The notes under the pieces were generated by a model. It made no database searches. It saw nothing but the letters and a program-made list of their open reading frames with translations, and was not told the origin of the DNA. A program made the translations under genes and the position numbers. DNA of 64,000 nt, taken from Pseudomonas putida. Lineage in GTDB: Bacteria > Pseudomonadota > Gammaproteobacteria > Pseudomonadales > Pseudomonadaceae. The stretch is from assembly GCF_028682395.1 (NCBI RefSeq), contig NZ_JANHLC010000004.1, positions 248,001 to 312,000 of the forward strand, given 5' to 3'. Below are positions 21,092 through 29,529 of the stretch, piece after piece. Position 1 is the stretch's first letter; every line of letters begins with the position of its first letter.

Positions 21092-21811
21092 GTGATCAAT
21101 TTCAACATCGCCCAATGGCGCGCCTGGGGACCGGGACTAGAAAGTGCGGACGACTGGCGGGCCTGGTGCCAACAACCCCGGTCGATACAGCCGACCGATG
21201 CCGCTCCCGATGTGTCGTTCCTACCTGCCATCCAGCGCCGCCGCCTAAGCCGCCTGGCACGCATGGCCTTCAGTGTGGGCTGGCCGCTGGCAGAGGGCTA
21301 TCAAGCATTGCCCTTGGTGTTCGTCTCTCGGCATGGCGAAACCCCACGGACCTTTGAGATCCTCAGCGACCTGGCCGCCGAACAGCCGCTGTCGCCGACC
21401 CAGTTCAGTCTTTCGGTGCATAACGCGATCATTGGCCTGTGGTCGATCATTCACGGCGAAACCAGTGAGATGACCGCTATCGCGGCGAATGGTGACGGCC
21501 TTGAACACGGCATGCTCGAGGCCGCGGCCCTGTTGGCCGAAGGCGCCCCGGCCGTGCTGCTGGTCGTTGCCGAAGAGCAACCGCCAGCGGCCTACCGCGC
21601 CTGGATCCATGACGTGCCCTTCCCTTACGCCGTCGGCCTGTTGATAACCGCGGGCGACCAATGGCAACTGACACTGAGCCCGACCCGTGAAGGGCTCGCC
21701 CCCGCAACGCAACCTCATGCCCTGAGCTTGCTGCAAACCCTGCTTGGTCAGAAGACCAACTGCCAACATGCCTGGAAGCATCGCGTATGGAACTGGCAAC
21801 GCAAGCCCTGA
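21092..21811 (+). CDS. apeC: short beta-ketoacyl synthase-like chain-length factor (ApeC-like)
   Basis: This 239-residue protein has the N-terminal half of a ketosynthase fold (Ketoacyl-synt_2 type) and no catalytic Cys-His-His set. The family-like stretch is FSLSVHNAIIGLWSIIHGE. In aryl polyene systems the equivalent protein pairs with the full ketosynthase ApeO as a chain-length factor; that role is inferred. The start is GTG with a weak ribosome site. It is the first gene of the long operon and overlaps the next by 25 bases. Confidence 0.78.
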   Translation: MINFNIAQWRAWGPGLESADDWRAWCQQPRSIQPTDAAPDVSFLPAIQRRRLSRLARMAFSVGWPLAEGYQALPLVFVSRHGETPRTFEILSDLAAEQPLSPTQFSLSVHNAIIGLWSIIHGETSEMTAIAANGDGLEHGMLEAAALLAEGAPAVLLVVAEEQPPAAYRAWIHDVPFPYAVGLLITAGDQWQLTLSPTREGLAPATQPHALSLLQTLLGQKTNCQHAWKHRVWNWQRKP

Positions 21812-22599
21812 CCAAAGGCCGCGACGCCTACTACTGGCGCCTGCTGGCTACTGCCCTGAGCTTTGCCCTGTTTGGGCTCGGTGGCCTCTGCCTGCGCCTG
21901 ATCATTTTCCCACTGCTGAGCTGCTTGCCCGGCGATGCCCAAAGCCAGCGCCGCCGGACGCGACAGACGGTCAGCCGGCTGTTCTGGCTGTTTATCCGCT
22001 TCATGGCCCGTACCGGTGTCCTGACGTATGAGGTCCAGGGCGCGGAAAACCTCGGGCGCCCAGGGCAGATGATCATCGCCAATCACCCTTCGCTGATTGA
22101 CGTGGTATTCCTGATAGGGCTGGTCCGCAATGCCAACTGCGTCGTCAAGCAGAGCCTCTGGCACAACCCCTTTACCCGCGGACCGGTGCGCTCCACCGAA
22201 TACATCAGTAACGACGGCAGCCTGGAGATGCTCGATGCCGCCGCCAACGCCCTGCAAACCGGGCAGACCCTGATTATCTTTCCCGAAGGCACCCGCACTC
22301 AGCCCGGCCAGCCACCCGCCTTTCATCGCGGCGCGGCCGCCATTGCATTACGCGGTGCAAAAATCATCACCCCGGTGGTCATACAGGTCAGCCCGACCAC
22401 GCTAACCAAGGCCGAGCCGTGGTATCGCATCCCCCAGCAGCGGGTGCATTTCAGTATTCGCGTCGGGGCCGATATAGCCCCCCAAACATTCACCGCAATG
22501 GGGCCACCGCCACAGGCCTCGCGCAAACTCAACGACTACCTGCATCAATACTTCATTAAGGAGCTCGCCCTAGATGAGCGATCACACCCTGCACCTTGA
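21787..22599 (+). CDS. apeD: lysophospholipid acyltransferase family protein (ApeD-like)
   Basis: This 270-residue membrane-associated acyltransferase of the PlsC group has one or two hydrophobic segments near residues 20-50, the catalytic NHX4D block NHPSLID (Asn99-Asp105) and the acyl-acceptor block FPEGTRT. In the ape pathway such a protein is thought to help attach the polyene or fatty chain to the lipid anchor; which step is not proven. It overlaps its neighbours on both sides (25 and 26 bases). Confidence 0.85.
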   Translation: MELATQALTKGRDAYYWRLLATALSFALFGLGGLCLRLIIFPLLSCLPGDAQSQRRRTRQTVSRLFWLFIRFMARTGVLTYEVQGAENLGRPGQMIIANHPSLIDVVFLIGLVRNANCVVKQSLWHNPFTRGPVRSTEYISNDGSLEMLDAAANALQTGQTLIIFPEGTRTQPGQPPAFHRGAAAIALRGAKIITPVVIQVSPTTLTKAEPWYRIPQQRVHFSIRVGADIAPQTFTAMGPPPQASRKLNDYLHQYFIKELALDERSHPAP

Positions 22600-22840
22600 A
22601 ATCAAACAACTGATCATCGATGCCCTCGGACTCGAAGACATCAGCGCCCAGGACATCGAAGACGACCAACCCCTTTTCGGTGACGGCCTCGGCCTGGATT
22701 CGGTGGACGCCCTCGAGCTCGGCCTGGCGATCCAAAAGCGCTACGGCATAAAAATAGATGCCGACGCCAAGGATACCCGTGATCATTTTTCCAGCGTGAC
22801 CAGCCTTGCGGCTTTCGTCACGGCAAAACAGCCAGCTTGA
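22574..22840 (+). CDS. apeE: acyl carrier protein 1 (ApeE-like)
   Basis: This 88-residue acyl carrier protein has the phosphopantetheine attachment serine at Ser43 in GLDSVDALELG. The acidic four-helix pattern is typical. It would carry the aryl starter or growing polyene. The ATG overlaps the acyltransferase gene end; only 9 bases separate it from the second carrier gene, the largest gap before the trailing lipoprotein gene. Confidence 0.92.
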   Translation: MSDHTLHLEIKQLIIDALGLEDISAQDIEDDQPLFGDGLGLDSVDALELGLAIQKRYGIKIDADAKDTRDHFSSVTSLAAFVTAKQPA

Positions 22841-22849
22841 GGCCGCAAC

Positions 22850-23104
22850 ATGCAAACCCGTGAAGATATTTTCAATACCCTGCGCGATGCTCTGGTTGAG
22901 CTCTTCGAACTGGAGCCCGAGCGCGTCAGCCTTGATAGCAATCTGTATCAGGACCTGGAAATCGACAGCATCGATGCCGTCGACCTGATCGACCATATCA
23001 AGCGCCAGACCGGCAAGAAGATCGCCGCCGAGGAGTTCAAGTCCGTGCGCACGGTCAGCGATGTGGTCGAAGCGGTTTACCGCCTGGTCAATACCGACGC
23101 ATGA
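22850..23104 (+). CDS. apeF: acyl carrier protein 2 (ApeF-like)
   Basis: This second carrier of 84 residues has the modified serine at Ser40 in LEIDSIDAVDLIDHI. It is distinct from the first carrier, consistent with ape systems that use two ACPs. The stop overlaps the next start (ATGA). Confidence 0.92.
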   Translation: MQTREDIFNTLRDALVELFELEPERVSLDSNLYQDLEIDSIDAVDLIDHIKRQTGKKIAAEEFKSVRTVSDVVEAVYRLVNTDA

Positions 23105-23646
23105 CTCGTCTGATTGGTCTTGGCCTACTGCTCGCGGGCCTGATGTACCCCTTTGCGGTGTACTTCGGCATCGAACATTTTGCCCCCTGGCAATTCGGGC
23201 TATTGCTCGGTGGCCTGTGGCTCGCCCGCGCCCTGTACGGCGAACGACGCCCCGCCAGCCTGTGGATGGCCAGCGCCGCCATTTCTTTCTGCCTGCTGCT
23301 CGCGCTGGTCGACAGCCCCTGGCTGTTGCGCTGGTACCCGGTCCTTATCAGCGTACTGATGCTCGGGCTGTTCGGGCTGAGCCTGCACTACGGTCCGCCG
23401 ATGGCCGAACGCCTGGCTCGCTTGCGCGAACCAGAGCTGCCCGCTGTAGCCATTCGCTATACCCGCCGGGTAACCCAGGTCTGGAGCCTGTTTTTTCTGC
23501 TCAATGGCCTAATCGCCGCCGCCCTGACCCTCTGGGCGCCGCTGAGTTGGTGGACGTTGTACAACGGCCTGATTGCCTATGGCCTGATGGGACTGTTGTT
23601 TGCCATTGAATGGCTAATACGACAACGCGTAAGAGGCCGCGTATGA
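23101..23646 (+). CDS. apeG: COG4648-type integral membrane protein (ApeG-like)
   Basis: This 181-residue protein has about five hydrophobic segments (a start with LIGLGLLLAGLMYPFAVYFG, later WSLFFLLNGLIAAALTLWA). It is a standard member of aryl polyene clusters, with unknown function. Starts and stops overlap on both sides. Confidence 0.82.
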   Translation: MTRLIGLGLLLAGLMYPFAVYFGIEHFAPWQFGLLLGGLWLARALYGERRPASLWMASAAISFCLLLALVDSPWLLRWYPVLISVLMLGLFGLSLHYGPPMAERLARLREPELPAVAIRYTRRVTQVWSLFFLLNGLIAAALTLWAPLSWWTLYNGLIAYGLMGLLFAIEWLIRQRVRGRV

Positions 23647-25313
23647 AATGGATAAAGCTTGAGCACCTATTGCTCGAGACTGTTGCGGGACGCGCCGTCA
23701 CTCGCCATCCCGAACTGGATCACGACACGCTGCGCGATAGGGCGTTGTGCCTGGCCGGCGGGCTACAGGCGCGCGGGATCACGCGCGTGGCCGTGTACCT
23801 GGACGATTCCGCCGAGCTGGCCATTACCCTGCTTGGCACCTGGCGCGCGGGCGCCAGTGTTTTGCTACCAGCCGATCTTCAGGCGCAAACTCGCCAGCGC
23901 TGGGCTGGCGATGTCGACGTATGGCTGACCGACAGCGCCGCTCTCGAAGCACTCTATGGCGCACCGTTGAGCCCGGCCGCGCTCGACCTCGATCACTGCG
24001 GCCTAAGCCTGTGTACATCGGGATCCAGCGGTGAACCCAAGCGCATCGACAAGACGCTGCGCCAACTGGCCAACGAGGTCCAGGCCCTTGAACAGCTCTG
24101 GGGGCCCGATCTGGGCCCGGCCTGCATCATTGCCAGCGTCGCGGCCCAGCATATCTATGGCCTGTTGTTCCGAGTGTTGTGGCCCCTCTGCGCCGGCCGC
24201 CCCTTCGTACGCCGGCAAATGGCATTCCCCGAAGACATGCAGCGCGCCAGCCGCGACTACCCCGACTTCGTCTGGATCGCCAGCCCCGCACTGCTCAAGC
24301 GTATGGGCGACAATCTTGACTGGCCTGCACTCAGCCAGGTACGGCGGGTATTTTCCTCCGGCGGCGCCCTGCCTCCCGAGGCCAGCCTTGCCTTGCAACA
24401 ACGCCTGAAGCAATGGCCCACGGAAATCCTCGGCAGTTCGGAAACCGGCGGCATTGCTTGGCGCCAGGGCACGGTCCTGTGGCAGCCGTTTGCCGATATC
24501 ACGCTGAGCCAGGACAGCACGAACGCCCTGCGCGTGGCCTCGCCCTACCTGCCGGCCGGGCATATCGAACAGACCGCCGACGCGGTCCGCTTCGAGGCCA
24601 ATGGCCAATTCGAGCTACTTGGCCGGTTGGACCGCATCGTCAAGCTGGAAGAAAAGCGCATTTCCCTGCCCATGCTCGAACAGGCGCTAACGCTCCACCC
24701 CTGGGTCGAGGAAGCACGCCTGGGCGTTATCCAGGGCTCCCGCGCGTCACTCGGCGCTCTGCTTGTACCCAGCCAAAGCGGCTTGCTGGCCCTGCGCAAT
24801 CAAGGTCGGAAAGTGCTGACCCAGACACTGCGCCAGCACCTGAGCGAACACTGTGAAGCCCTCGCCCTGCCTCGGCGCTGGCGTCTACTGCGGCAAATGC
24901 CACTCAACAGCCAAGGCAAGCTACCGCAGGCCGAAGTCGAGGCGTTGTTACTCGCCCCAAGGCCCAAGACCCCGGAAGTCGTGCAACAACGCGAGACCGA
25001 CGGCGAGTGGCAACTCAGCCTGGCGATCCCCCCGGACCTGGCCTATTTCAGCGGGCACTTCCCCGGGACTCCGGTTCTACCAGGCGTCGTCCAGGTTGAT
25101 TGGGCCCTGCTCCTGGGCCGCTCACTGTTTGCGCTGCCCGCCAACTTTGCCGGGATGGAAGTGTTGAAGTTCCAGCAACTGGTTCGCCCTGGCGACCGTA
25201 TCGAGCTGAGCCTGCGCTTCGAGCAGGCACGCAATAAGCTCTACTTCGCCTATCGCAGCGCCAGCGGTCCGTGCTCCAGCGGACGTATCGTTCTGGAGCA
25301 CACCCATGCATAA
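23643..25313 (+). CDS. fused aryl/acyl-ACP ligase and 3-hydroxyacyl-ACP dehydratase (ApeH-ApeI fusion)
   Basis: This 556-residue fusion has an N-terminal adenylate-forming enzyme (about 1-440) with [15 protein letters not shown] as the ATP loop, [24 protein letters not shown] and the late catalytic lysine in [10 protein letters not shown]. It ends in a hotdog dehydratase domain (about 450-556) with [14 protein letters not shown], the FabZ/FabA-like active-site histidine block. In E. coli these are separate ApeH and ApeI as I remember. The ligase should load the aromatic starter onto a carrier, and the dehydratase remove water in each cycle. The start is the ATG overlapping the previous stop (ATGA); an ATG 33 bases earlier is less likely. 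Confidence 0.88.
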   Translation: MKWIKLEHLLLETVAGRAVTRHPELDHDTLRDRALCLAGGLQARGITRVAVYLDDSAELAITLLGTWRAGASVLLPADLQAQTRQRWAGDVDVWLTDSAALEALYGAPLSPAALDLDHCGLSLCTSGSSGEPKRIDKTLRQLANEVQALEQLWGPDLGPACIIASVAAQHIYGLLFRVLWPLCAGRPFVRRQMAFPEDMQRASRDYPDFVWIASPALLKRMGDNLDWPALSQVRRVFSSGGALPPEASLALQQRLKQWPTEILGSSETGGIAWRQGTVLWQPFADITLSQDSTNALRVASPYLPAGHIEQTADAVRFEANGQFELLGRLDRIVKLEEKRISLPMLEQALTLHPWVEEARLGVIQGSRASLGALLVPSQSGLLALRNQGRKVLTQTLRQHLSEHCEALALPRRWRLLRQMPLNSQGKLPQAEVEALLLAPRPKTPEVVQQRETDGEWQLSLAIPPDLAYFSGHFPGTPVLPGVVQVDWALLLGRSLFALPANFAGMEVLKFQQLVRPGDRIELSLRFEQARNKLYFAYRSASGPCSSGRIVLEHTHA

Positions 25314-26040
25314 GCCCTGTGCCGTGATTCCGGTCTACAACCATGAAACCGCCGTGCCTGCGGTAGTCCAGGCCCTGCTCGATGCGGGGTTACCCTGTGT
25401 ACTGGTGGACGATGCCAGCAGCCCGAATTGCCGTGCCGTACTGGCGCAACTGGCCAGCGCTGAACGCGTTTTTCTCGTCACGCTGACGGTTAACCAGGGT
25501 AAGGGCGGCGCGGTCATGGCCGGGCTGCGCGAGGCATCACGCCTGGGTTTCAGCCACGCCCTACAGGTGGACGCCGACGGCCAGCATGACCTGGACGATG
25601 TCCAGACCTTTGTCCAAGCCTCCCGCGCGCAGCCCCAGGCCCTGATCTGTGGCTACCCGCAATACGATGCCAGCGTGCCCAAGGGACGTCTCTATGCCCG
25701 CTACTTGACCCATATCTGGGTCTGGATCAACAGCCTGTCGCTACAGATTCCCGACTCCATGTGCGGTTTTCGGGTCTATCCGCTGCCGCCGGTGCTGGCG
25801 CTGATCAATTCGGCGAAGCTGGGCAAGCGCATGGATTTCGACCCGGAGATTCTGGTCCGCCTGGCGTGGCGTAACCAGCCGATGCAGTGGCTGCCAACAC
25901 GCGTCCACTACCCACAGGACGGGCTCTCGCACTTTCGTTTGTTCCACGACAATGCCCTGATTTCCAGTATGCACACGCGGCTGTTCTTCGGCATGTTGCT
26001 GCGCATGCCCAGCATCCTCTGGCAACGGTGGCGCCCATGA
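25306..26040 (+). CDS. glycosyltransferase family 2 (N-terminal half of ApeJ)
   Basis: This 244-residue GT2 protein has AVIPVYNHE at the start and the DxD-type metal/sugar-nucleotide site in VDADGQHD (about 87-94). It probably adds a sugar or sugar-phosphate to the polyene anchor. In E. coli, as I remember it, one longer ApeJ holds this domain plus an acyltransferase; here the acyltransferase is the next gene with an ATGA overlap. It overlaps the ligase gene by 8 bases. Confidence 0.85.
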   Translation: MHKPCAVIPVYNHETAVPAVVQALLDAGLPCVLVDDASSPNCRAVLAQLASAERVFLVTLTVNQGKGGAVMAGLREASRLGFSHALQVDADGQHDLDDVQTFVQASRAQPQALICGYPQYDASVPKGRLYARYLTHIWVWINSLSLQIPDSMCGFRVYPLPPVLALINSAKLGKRMDFDPEILVRLAWRNQPMQWLPTRVHYPQDGLSHFRLFHDNALISSMHTRLFFGMLLRMPSILWQRWRP

Positions 26041-26981
26041 GCCTTGATCCAAAACCGGCACATTGGGCTGACCACCAGGAACGAGGCAGCTTTTGGCTGA
26101 TGAAGCTCACGGCCTTCGGCGTCAAACTGCTGGGCCGTAGGGTACTGAGCCCGATCCTGCACGGCATCGTCCTCTACTTCTTCCTGTTTGGTCGCCAGGC
26201 CCGCCATGCCGCCTGGGAGTATCAACAGCGTCTCGCCGACTGGAGCGGCCAACCAGCCCTGCGCCCTACCCATCGGCGGGTCTTTGGCCAGTTCAGGGCA
26301 TTTGCCGACGCCCTACTCGACAAGCTCGATGTCTGGAACGGCAAGCTCAACATTGATCAGATCGAAATCATCGACCCGGCGCTACTGCGCCACCAGCTTC
26401 GCAGCGAACGCGGACAGATGCTGGTGGGCGCACACTTGGGAAACCTGGAAGTGTGCCGTGCGCTGGCCGAACTCGGCGAACAGGTGACGATGAATGTACT
26501 GGTACACACCAAGCACGCAGAACGCTTCAACCGTCTGCTGGGCGAAGCCGGAGCGACCAATCTGCGCCTGATCCAGGTCAGCGAACTGGACCCCGCGATC
26601 ATGCTCCAGCTCAGCCAGCGCCTGGATCGTGGTGAATGGCTGGCCATCGCCGGCGACCGCGTCCCCCTGCATGGCGCACGCAAAGTCCGGGTCGACTTTC
26701 TCGGCCACCCAGCCGCCTTTCCCCAAGGGCCCTGGCTTCTGGCTGGGCTACTGAAGTGCCCGGTCAACCTGCTGCTGTGCCTCAAGCAAAACGGTCGCTA
26801 CCAGGTGCTACTAGAACCCTTCGCAGACGCCATCGAATGGAAGCGCAGCGAGCGTGAACACGTGATCGCCCAATGGGCCGGGCGCTATGCCCAGCGCCTG
26901 GGCGAATATTGCCTGCAAGCCCCCCAACAATGGTTCAATTTCTACCCTTTCTGGAAGACCGATGACGACGCATCCGCTTGA
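26037..26981 (+). CDS. LpxL/HtrB-like lipid acyltransferase (C-terminal half of ApeJ)
   Basis: This 314-residue acyltransferase of the lipid A biosynthesis (LABLAT) family has an N-terminal membrane anchor (about 30-50) and an HX4E active site in GAHLGNLEVC (His133, Glu138). The frame is open 150 bases earlier, but the ATG at 26037 overlaps the glycosyltransferase stop and begins where the family does. Within the cluster it could acylate the glycosylated lipid anchor; its donor is unknown. Confidence 0.83.
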   Translation: MSLDPKPAHWADHQERGSFWLMKLTAFGVKLLGRRVLSPILHGIVLYFFLFGRQARHAAWEYQQRLADWSGQPALRPTHRRVFGQFRAFADALLDKLDVWNGKLNIDQIEIIDPALLRHQLRSERGQMLVGAHLGNLEVCRALAELGEQVTMNVLVHTKHAERFNRLLGEAGATNLRLIQVSELDPAIMLQLSQRLDRGEWLAIAGDRVPLHGARKVRVDFLGHPAAFPQGPWLLAGLLKCPVNLLLCLKQNGRYQVLLEPFADAIEWKRSEREHVIAQWAGRYAQRLGEYCLQAPQQWFNFYPFWKTDDDASA

Positions 26982-28506
26982 GCCGGTAACCTTCGGCGAA
27001 CTCCCGCTGCGCATCGAGGACGTGCTGGCCCTGGCCAATCGTCAGGTGCCCACGCAACTGCAAAATGATTCTGCATTTCGTCAGCGCATCGCCAAGGGCG
27101 CGCAGTTCCTCGACTCATTGCTCGATCGAGAAGGCGTGATCTATGGTGTCACGACCGGCTATGGCGACTCCTGCGTGGTCGCCGTGCCGCTCCAGCATGT
27201 CGAGGCCCTTCCTCGCCACCTGTACACGTTTCACGGCTGCGGCCTGGGCAAGTTGCTCGACGCCCAGGCCACGCGCGCAGTACTGGCGGCACGCTTGCAG
27301 TCGCTGTGTCACGGCGTCTCCGGCGTGCGGGTCGAATTGCTTGAACGTCTGCAGGGGTTTCTAGAACAGGACATCCTGCCGCTGATCCCCGAAGAAGGCT
27401 CGGTCGGCGCCAGCGGTGATCTGACGCCACTGTCCTATGTCGCCGCAACGCTGTCGGGGGAGCGCGATGTGCTGTTTCGTGGCGAGCGCCGAACCAGTGC
27501 CGATGTCCATCGCGAACTCGGTTGGGACCCGCTGGTACTGCGCCCCAAGGAAGCCCTGGCGCTGATGAACGGCACCGCGGTGATGACCGGCTTGGCCTGC
27601 CTGGCTTTCGCCCGGGCCGACTACCTGCTCAAATTGGCGACGCGCATCACGGCCCTGAACGTGGTCGCATTGCAAGGCAACCCGGAGCATTTTGACGAAC
27701 GTCTGTTCGCTGCCAAGCCCCATCCGGGGCAGATGCAAGTCGCGGCCTGGTTGCGCCAGGACCTGGCCATCGATGCCCCCTCCGCCCCATTGCATCGCCT
27801 GCAGGACCGCTACTCGCTGCGCTGCGCCCCCCATGTACTCGGTGTATTGGCCGACAGCCTGGGCTGGCTGCGCGGCTTTATCGAGACCGAACTCAACAGC
27901 GCCAACGACAACCCCATCATCGATGCCGAGGCCGAGCGCGTGCTGCATGGCGGGCATTTCTATGGCGGGCATATCGCCTTTGCCATGGACAGCCTCAAGA
28001 CGCTGGTCGCCAATGTCGCCGACCTCCTCGACCGGCAGTTGGCGCTGCTGGTGGACACCCGCTACAACCATGGCCTGCCGAGCAACCTGTCGGGGGCCAG
28101 CGCCGAGCGGGCGATGCTCAACCACGGCTTCAAGGCCGTGCAGATTGGCACCAGTGCCTGGACGGCCGAAGCGCTGAAAAATACGATGCCGGCCAGCGTG
28201 TTCTCGCGCTCCACCGAATGCCACAACCAGGACAAGGTGAGCATGGGCACCATCGCTGCTCGCGATGCGATTCGCGTGCTGGAACTGACCGAGCAAGTCG
28301 CCGCCGCCACCCTGCTGGCCGCCCATCAGGGCGTCTGGCTGCGTCGCCAGGCGCCAGATGCGCCCCCTTTGCCGGCAGCACTGGCGGCCATGCACGAAGC
28401 CCTCGCCAGGGATTTCGCTCCGGTGATCGAAGACCGCGCCCTGGAAGGCGAACTACGCCTGTGCCTGCAACGTATCAGCGAGCAACACTGGAGGCTGCAT
28501 GCGTAG
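26962..28506 (+). CDS. MIO-type aromatic amino-acid ammonia-lyase (HAL/TAL/PAL family)
   Basis: This 514-residue lyase removes ammonia from His, Tyr or Phe. The MIO cofactor comes from Ala150-Ser151-Gly152 in GSVGASGDLTPLSY, and the catalytic Tyr61 is in YGVTTGYG. The selectivity pair is Phe90-His91 (LYTFHGCG), where TALs usually have His-Leu, PALs Phe-Leu and HALs Ser-His. Its place in the pigment operon argues for an aromatic starter (coumarate- or cinnamate-like acid) rather than histidine use; no hut genes are nearby. The ATG at 26962 overlaps the previous gene by 20 bases; an upstream in-frame ATG at 26887 lies well inside the acyltransferase. Confidence 0.85.
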   Translation: MTTHPLEPVTFGELPLRIEDVLALANRQVPTQLQNDSAFRQRIAKGAQFLDSLLDREGVIYGVTTGYGDSCVVAVPLQHVEALPRHLYTFHGCGLGKLLDAQATRAVLAARLQSLCHGVSGVRVELLERLQGFLEQDILPLIPEEGSVGASGDLTPLSYVAATLSGERDVLFRGERRTSADVHRELGWDPLVLRPKEALALMNGTAVMTGLACLAFARADYLLKLATRITALNVVALQGNPEHFDERLFAAKPHPGQMQVAAWLRQDLAIDAPSAPLHRLQDRYSLRCAPHVLGVLADSLGWLRGFIETELNSANDNPIIDAEAERVLHGGHFYGGHIAFAMDSLKTLVANVADLLDRQLALLVDTRYNHGLPSNLSGASAERAMLNHGFKAVQIGTSAWTAEALKNTMPASVFSRSTECHNQDKVSMGTIAARDAIRVLELTEQVAAATLLAAHQGVWLRRQAPDAPPLPAALAAMHEALARDFAPVIEDRALEGELRLCLQRISEQHWRLHA

Positions 28507-28924
28507 TCGTGGAGTGCTGCATGTCGACACCCAGATCCTCGTGCCGTTTTTCGACGTCGACAGCATGCACGTGGTCTGGCACGGCCATTACGTCAAATAC
28601 CTGGAAGTCGCGCGATGTGCGCTGCTCGACCATCTCGGCCACAACTACACGCACATGCTGGAGTCCGGCTACGCCTGGCCGGTCATCGACCTGCAACTGC
28701 GTTATGTACGCGGTGCGGTATTTGGCCAGACCATCGTTGTGCGGGCCAACCTGGTGGAGTGGGAAAGTCGCCTGAAGATCAATTACCTGATCAGCGACCT
28801 GGCCAGCGGCGAGCGCCTGACCCGGGCCAGTTCGGTCCAGGTCGCCGTGGATATTGCCAGCCGCGAAATGTTGCTGGCTTCGCCCAAAGTGTTTGTCGAT
28901 GCGGTCGAAAAGGTGCTGGCATGA
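28499..28924 (+). CDS. apeK: hotdog thioesterase (ApeK-like)
   Basis: This 141-residue 4HBT/YbgC-type acyl thioesterase has an active-site region FFDVDSMHVVWHGHYVKYLE in which Asp21 is the likely catalytic residue. In aryl polyene synthesis it could release the finished chain or clear stalled carriers. It overlaps both neighbours. Confidence 0.86.
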   Translation: MRSRGVLHVDTQILVPFFDVDSMHVVWHGHYVKYLEVARCALLDHLGHNYTHMLESGYAWPVIDLQLRYVRGAVFGQTIVVRANLVEWESRLKINYLISDLASGERLTRASSVQVAVDIASREMLLASPKVFVDAVEKVLA

Positions 28925-29529
28925 AGCGCAGCGAACCGATCTGGCTACTGCTCCTGCTATGGCTGTTCAGCACTGCGGCCCAAGCCAGCACCTTCGACTT
29001 GCAGCAACTGAGCGAGCAACTGGCCAGGCCACAGGTGATCCACGGCCAATTTGTCCAGGAAAAGCACCTGCGGGCCCTGCCACAACCACTGACCAGCAAG
29101 GGCCGCTTTGTCCTGTCCAAGGACCATGGCTTGCTCTGGCTCCTCCAAACACCCTTGCAGCAGGACTACCGCATCAACGCCGCCGGTATCGCCCGCCGTG
29201 ATGGCGAGCGCTGGCAGTTGCTCCCGGGCAAAAGCGCCGGAGCCGAGCAAAACCGCCTGTTTCTCGCCGTGCTGCAAGGCGACAGCAGTGGCCTGCAGCG
29301 CGACTTCGAGCTGCACCTGCAAGGCACGGCCACAGACTGGCGACTGCAGCTTACGCCGCGCTCGCTTCTGCTCAAGCAGGTGTTTACCCGAATCAATATC
29401 GAAGGCGCAGAACTGGTCCAGCGTATAGAGCTGCAGGAAACCCAGGGCGACAGCACCGTACTGCGCATGCTCGACAGCACCAGTGCGCCCTCCCTGAGCG
29501 ACGCGGAGCAACACGACTTTGCTGATTGA
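28921..29529 (+). CDS. apeL: LolA-like outer-membrane lipoprotein carrier (ApeL-like)
   Basis: This 202-residue periplasmic protein has a clear signal peptide, cleaved after about Ala22 (STAAQA|STFD). The body fits the LolA fold (SKGRFVLSKDHGLLWLLQTP). Together with the MMPL exporter and the DUF3261 lipoprotein it probably moves the lipid-linked pigment to the outer membrane. The frame extends further upstream, but the signal peptide and ATGA overlap fix the start at 28921. Confidence 0.85.
   Translation: MKRSEPIWLLLLLWLFSTAAQASTFDLQQLSEQLARPQVIHGQFVQEKHLRALPQPLTSKGRFVLSKDHGLLWLLQTPLQQDYRINAAGIARRDGERWQLLPGKSAGAEQNRLFLAVLQGDSSGLQRDFELHLQGTATDWRLQLTPRSLLLKQVFTRINIEGAELVQRIELQETQGDSTVLRMLDSTSAPSLSDAEQHDFAD

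Noticed and set aside
26962..28506. Histidine utilisation (hutH)
   Set aside because: No hutU, hutI or hutG neighbours, a selectivity pair unlike histidase, and tight coupling to pigment genes.
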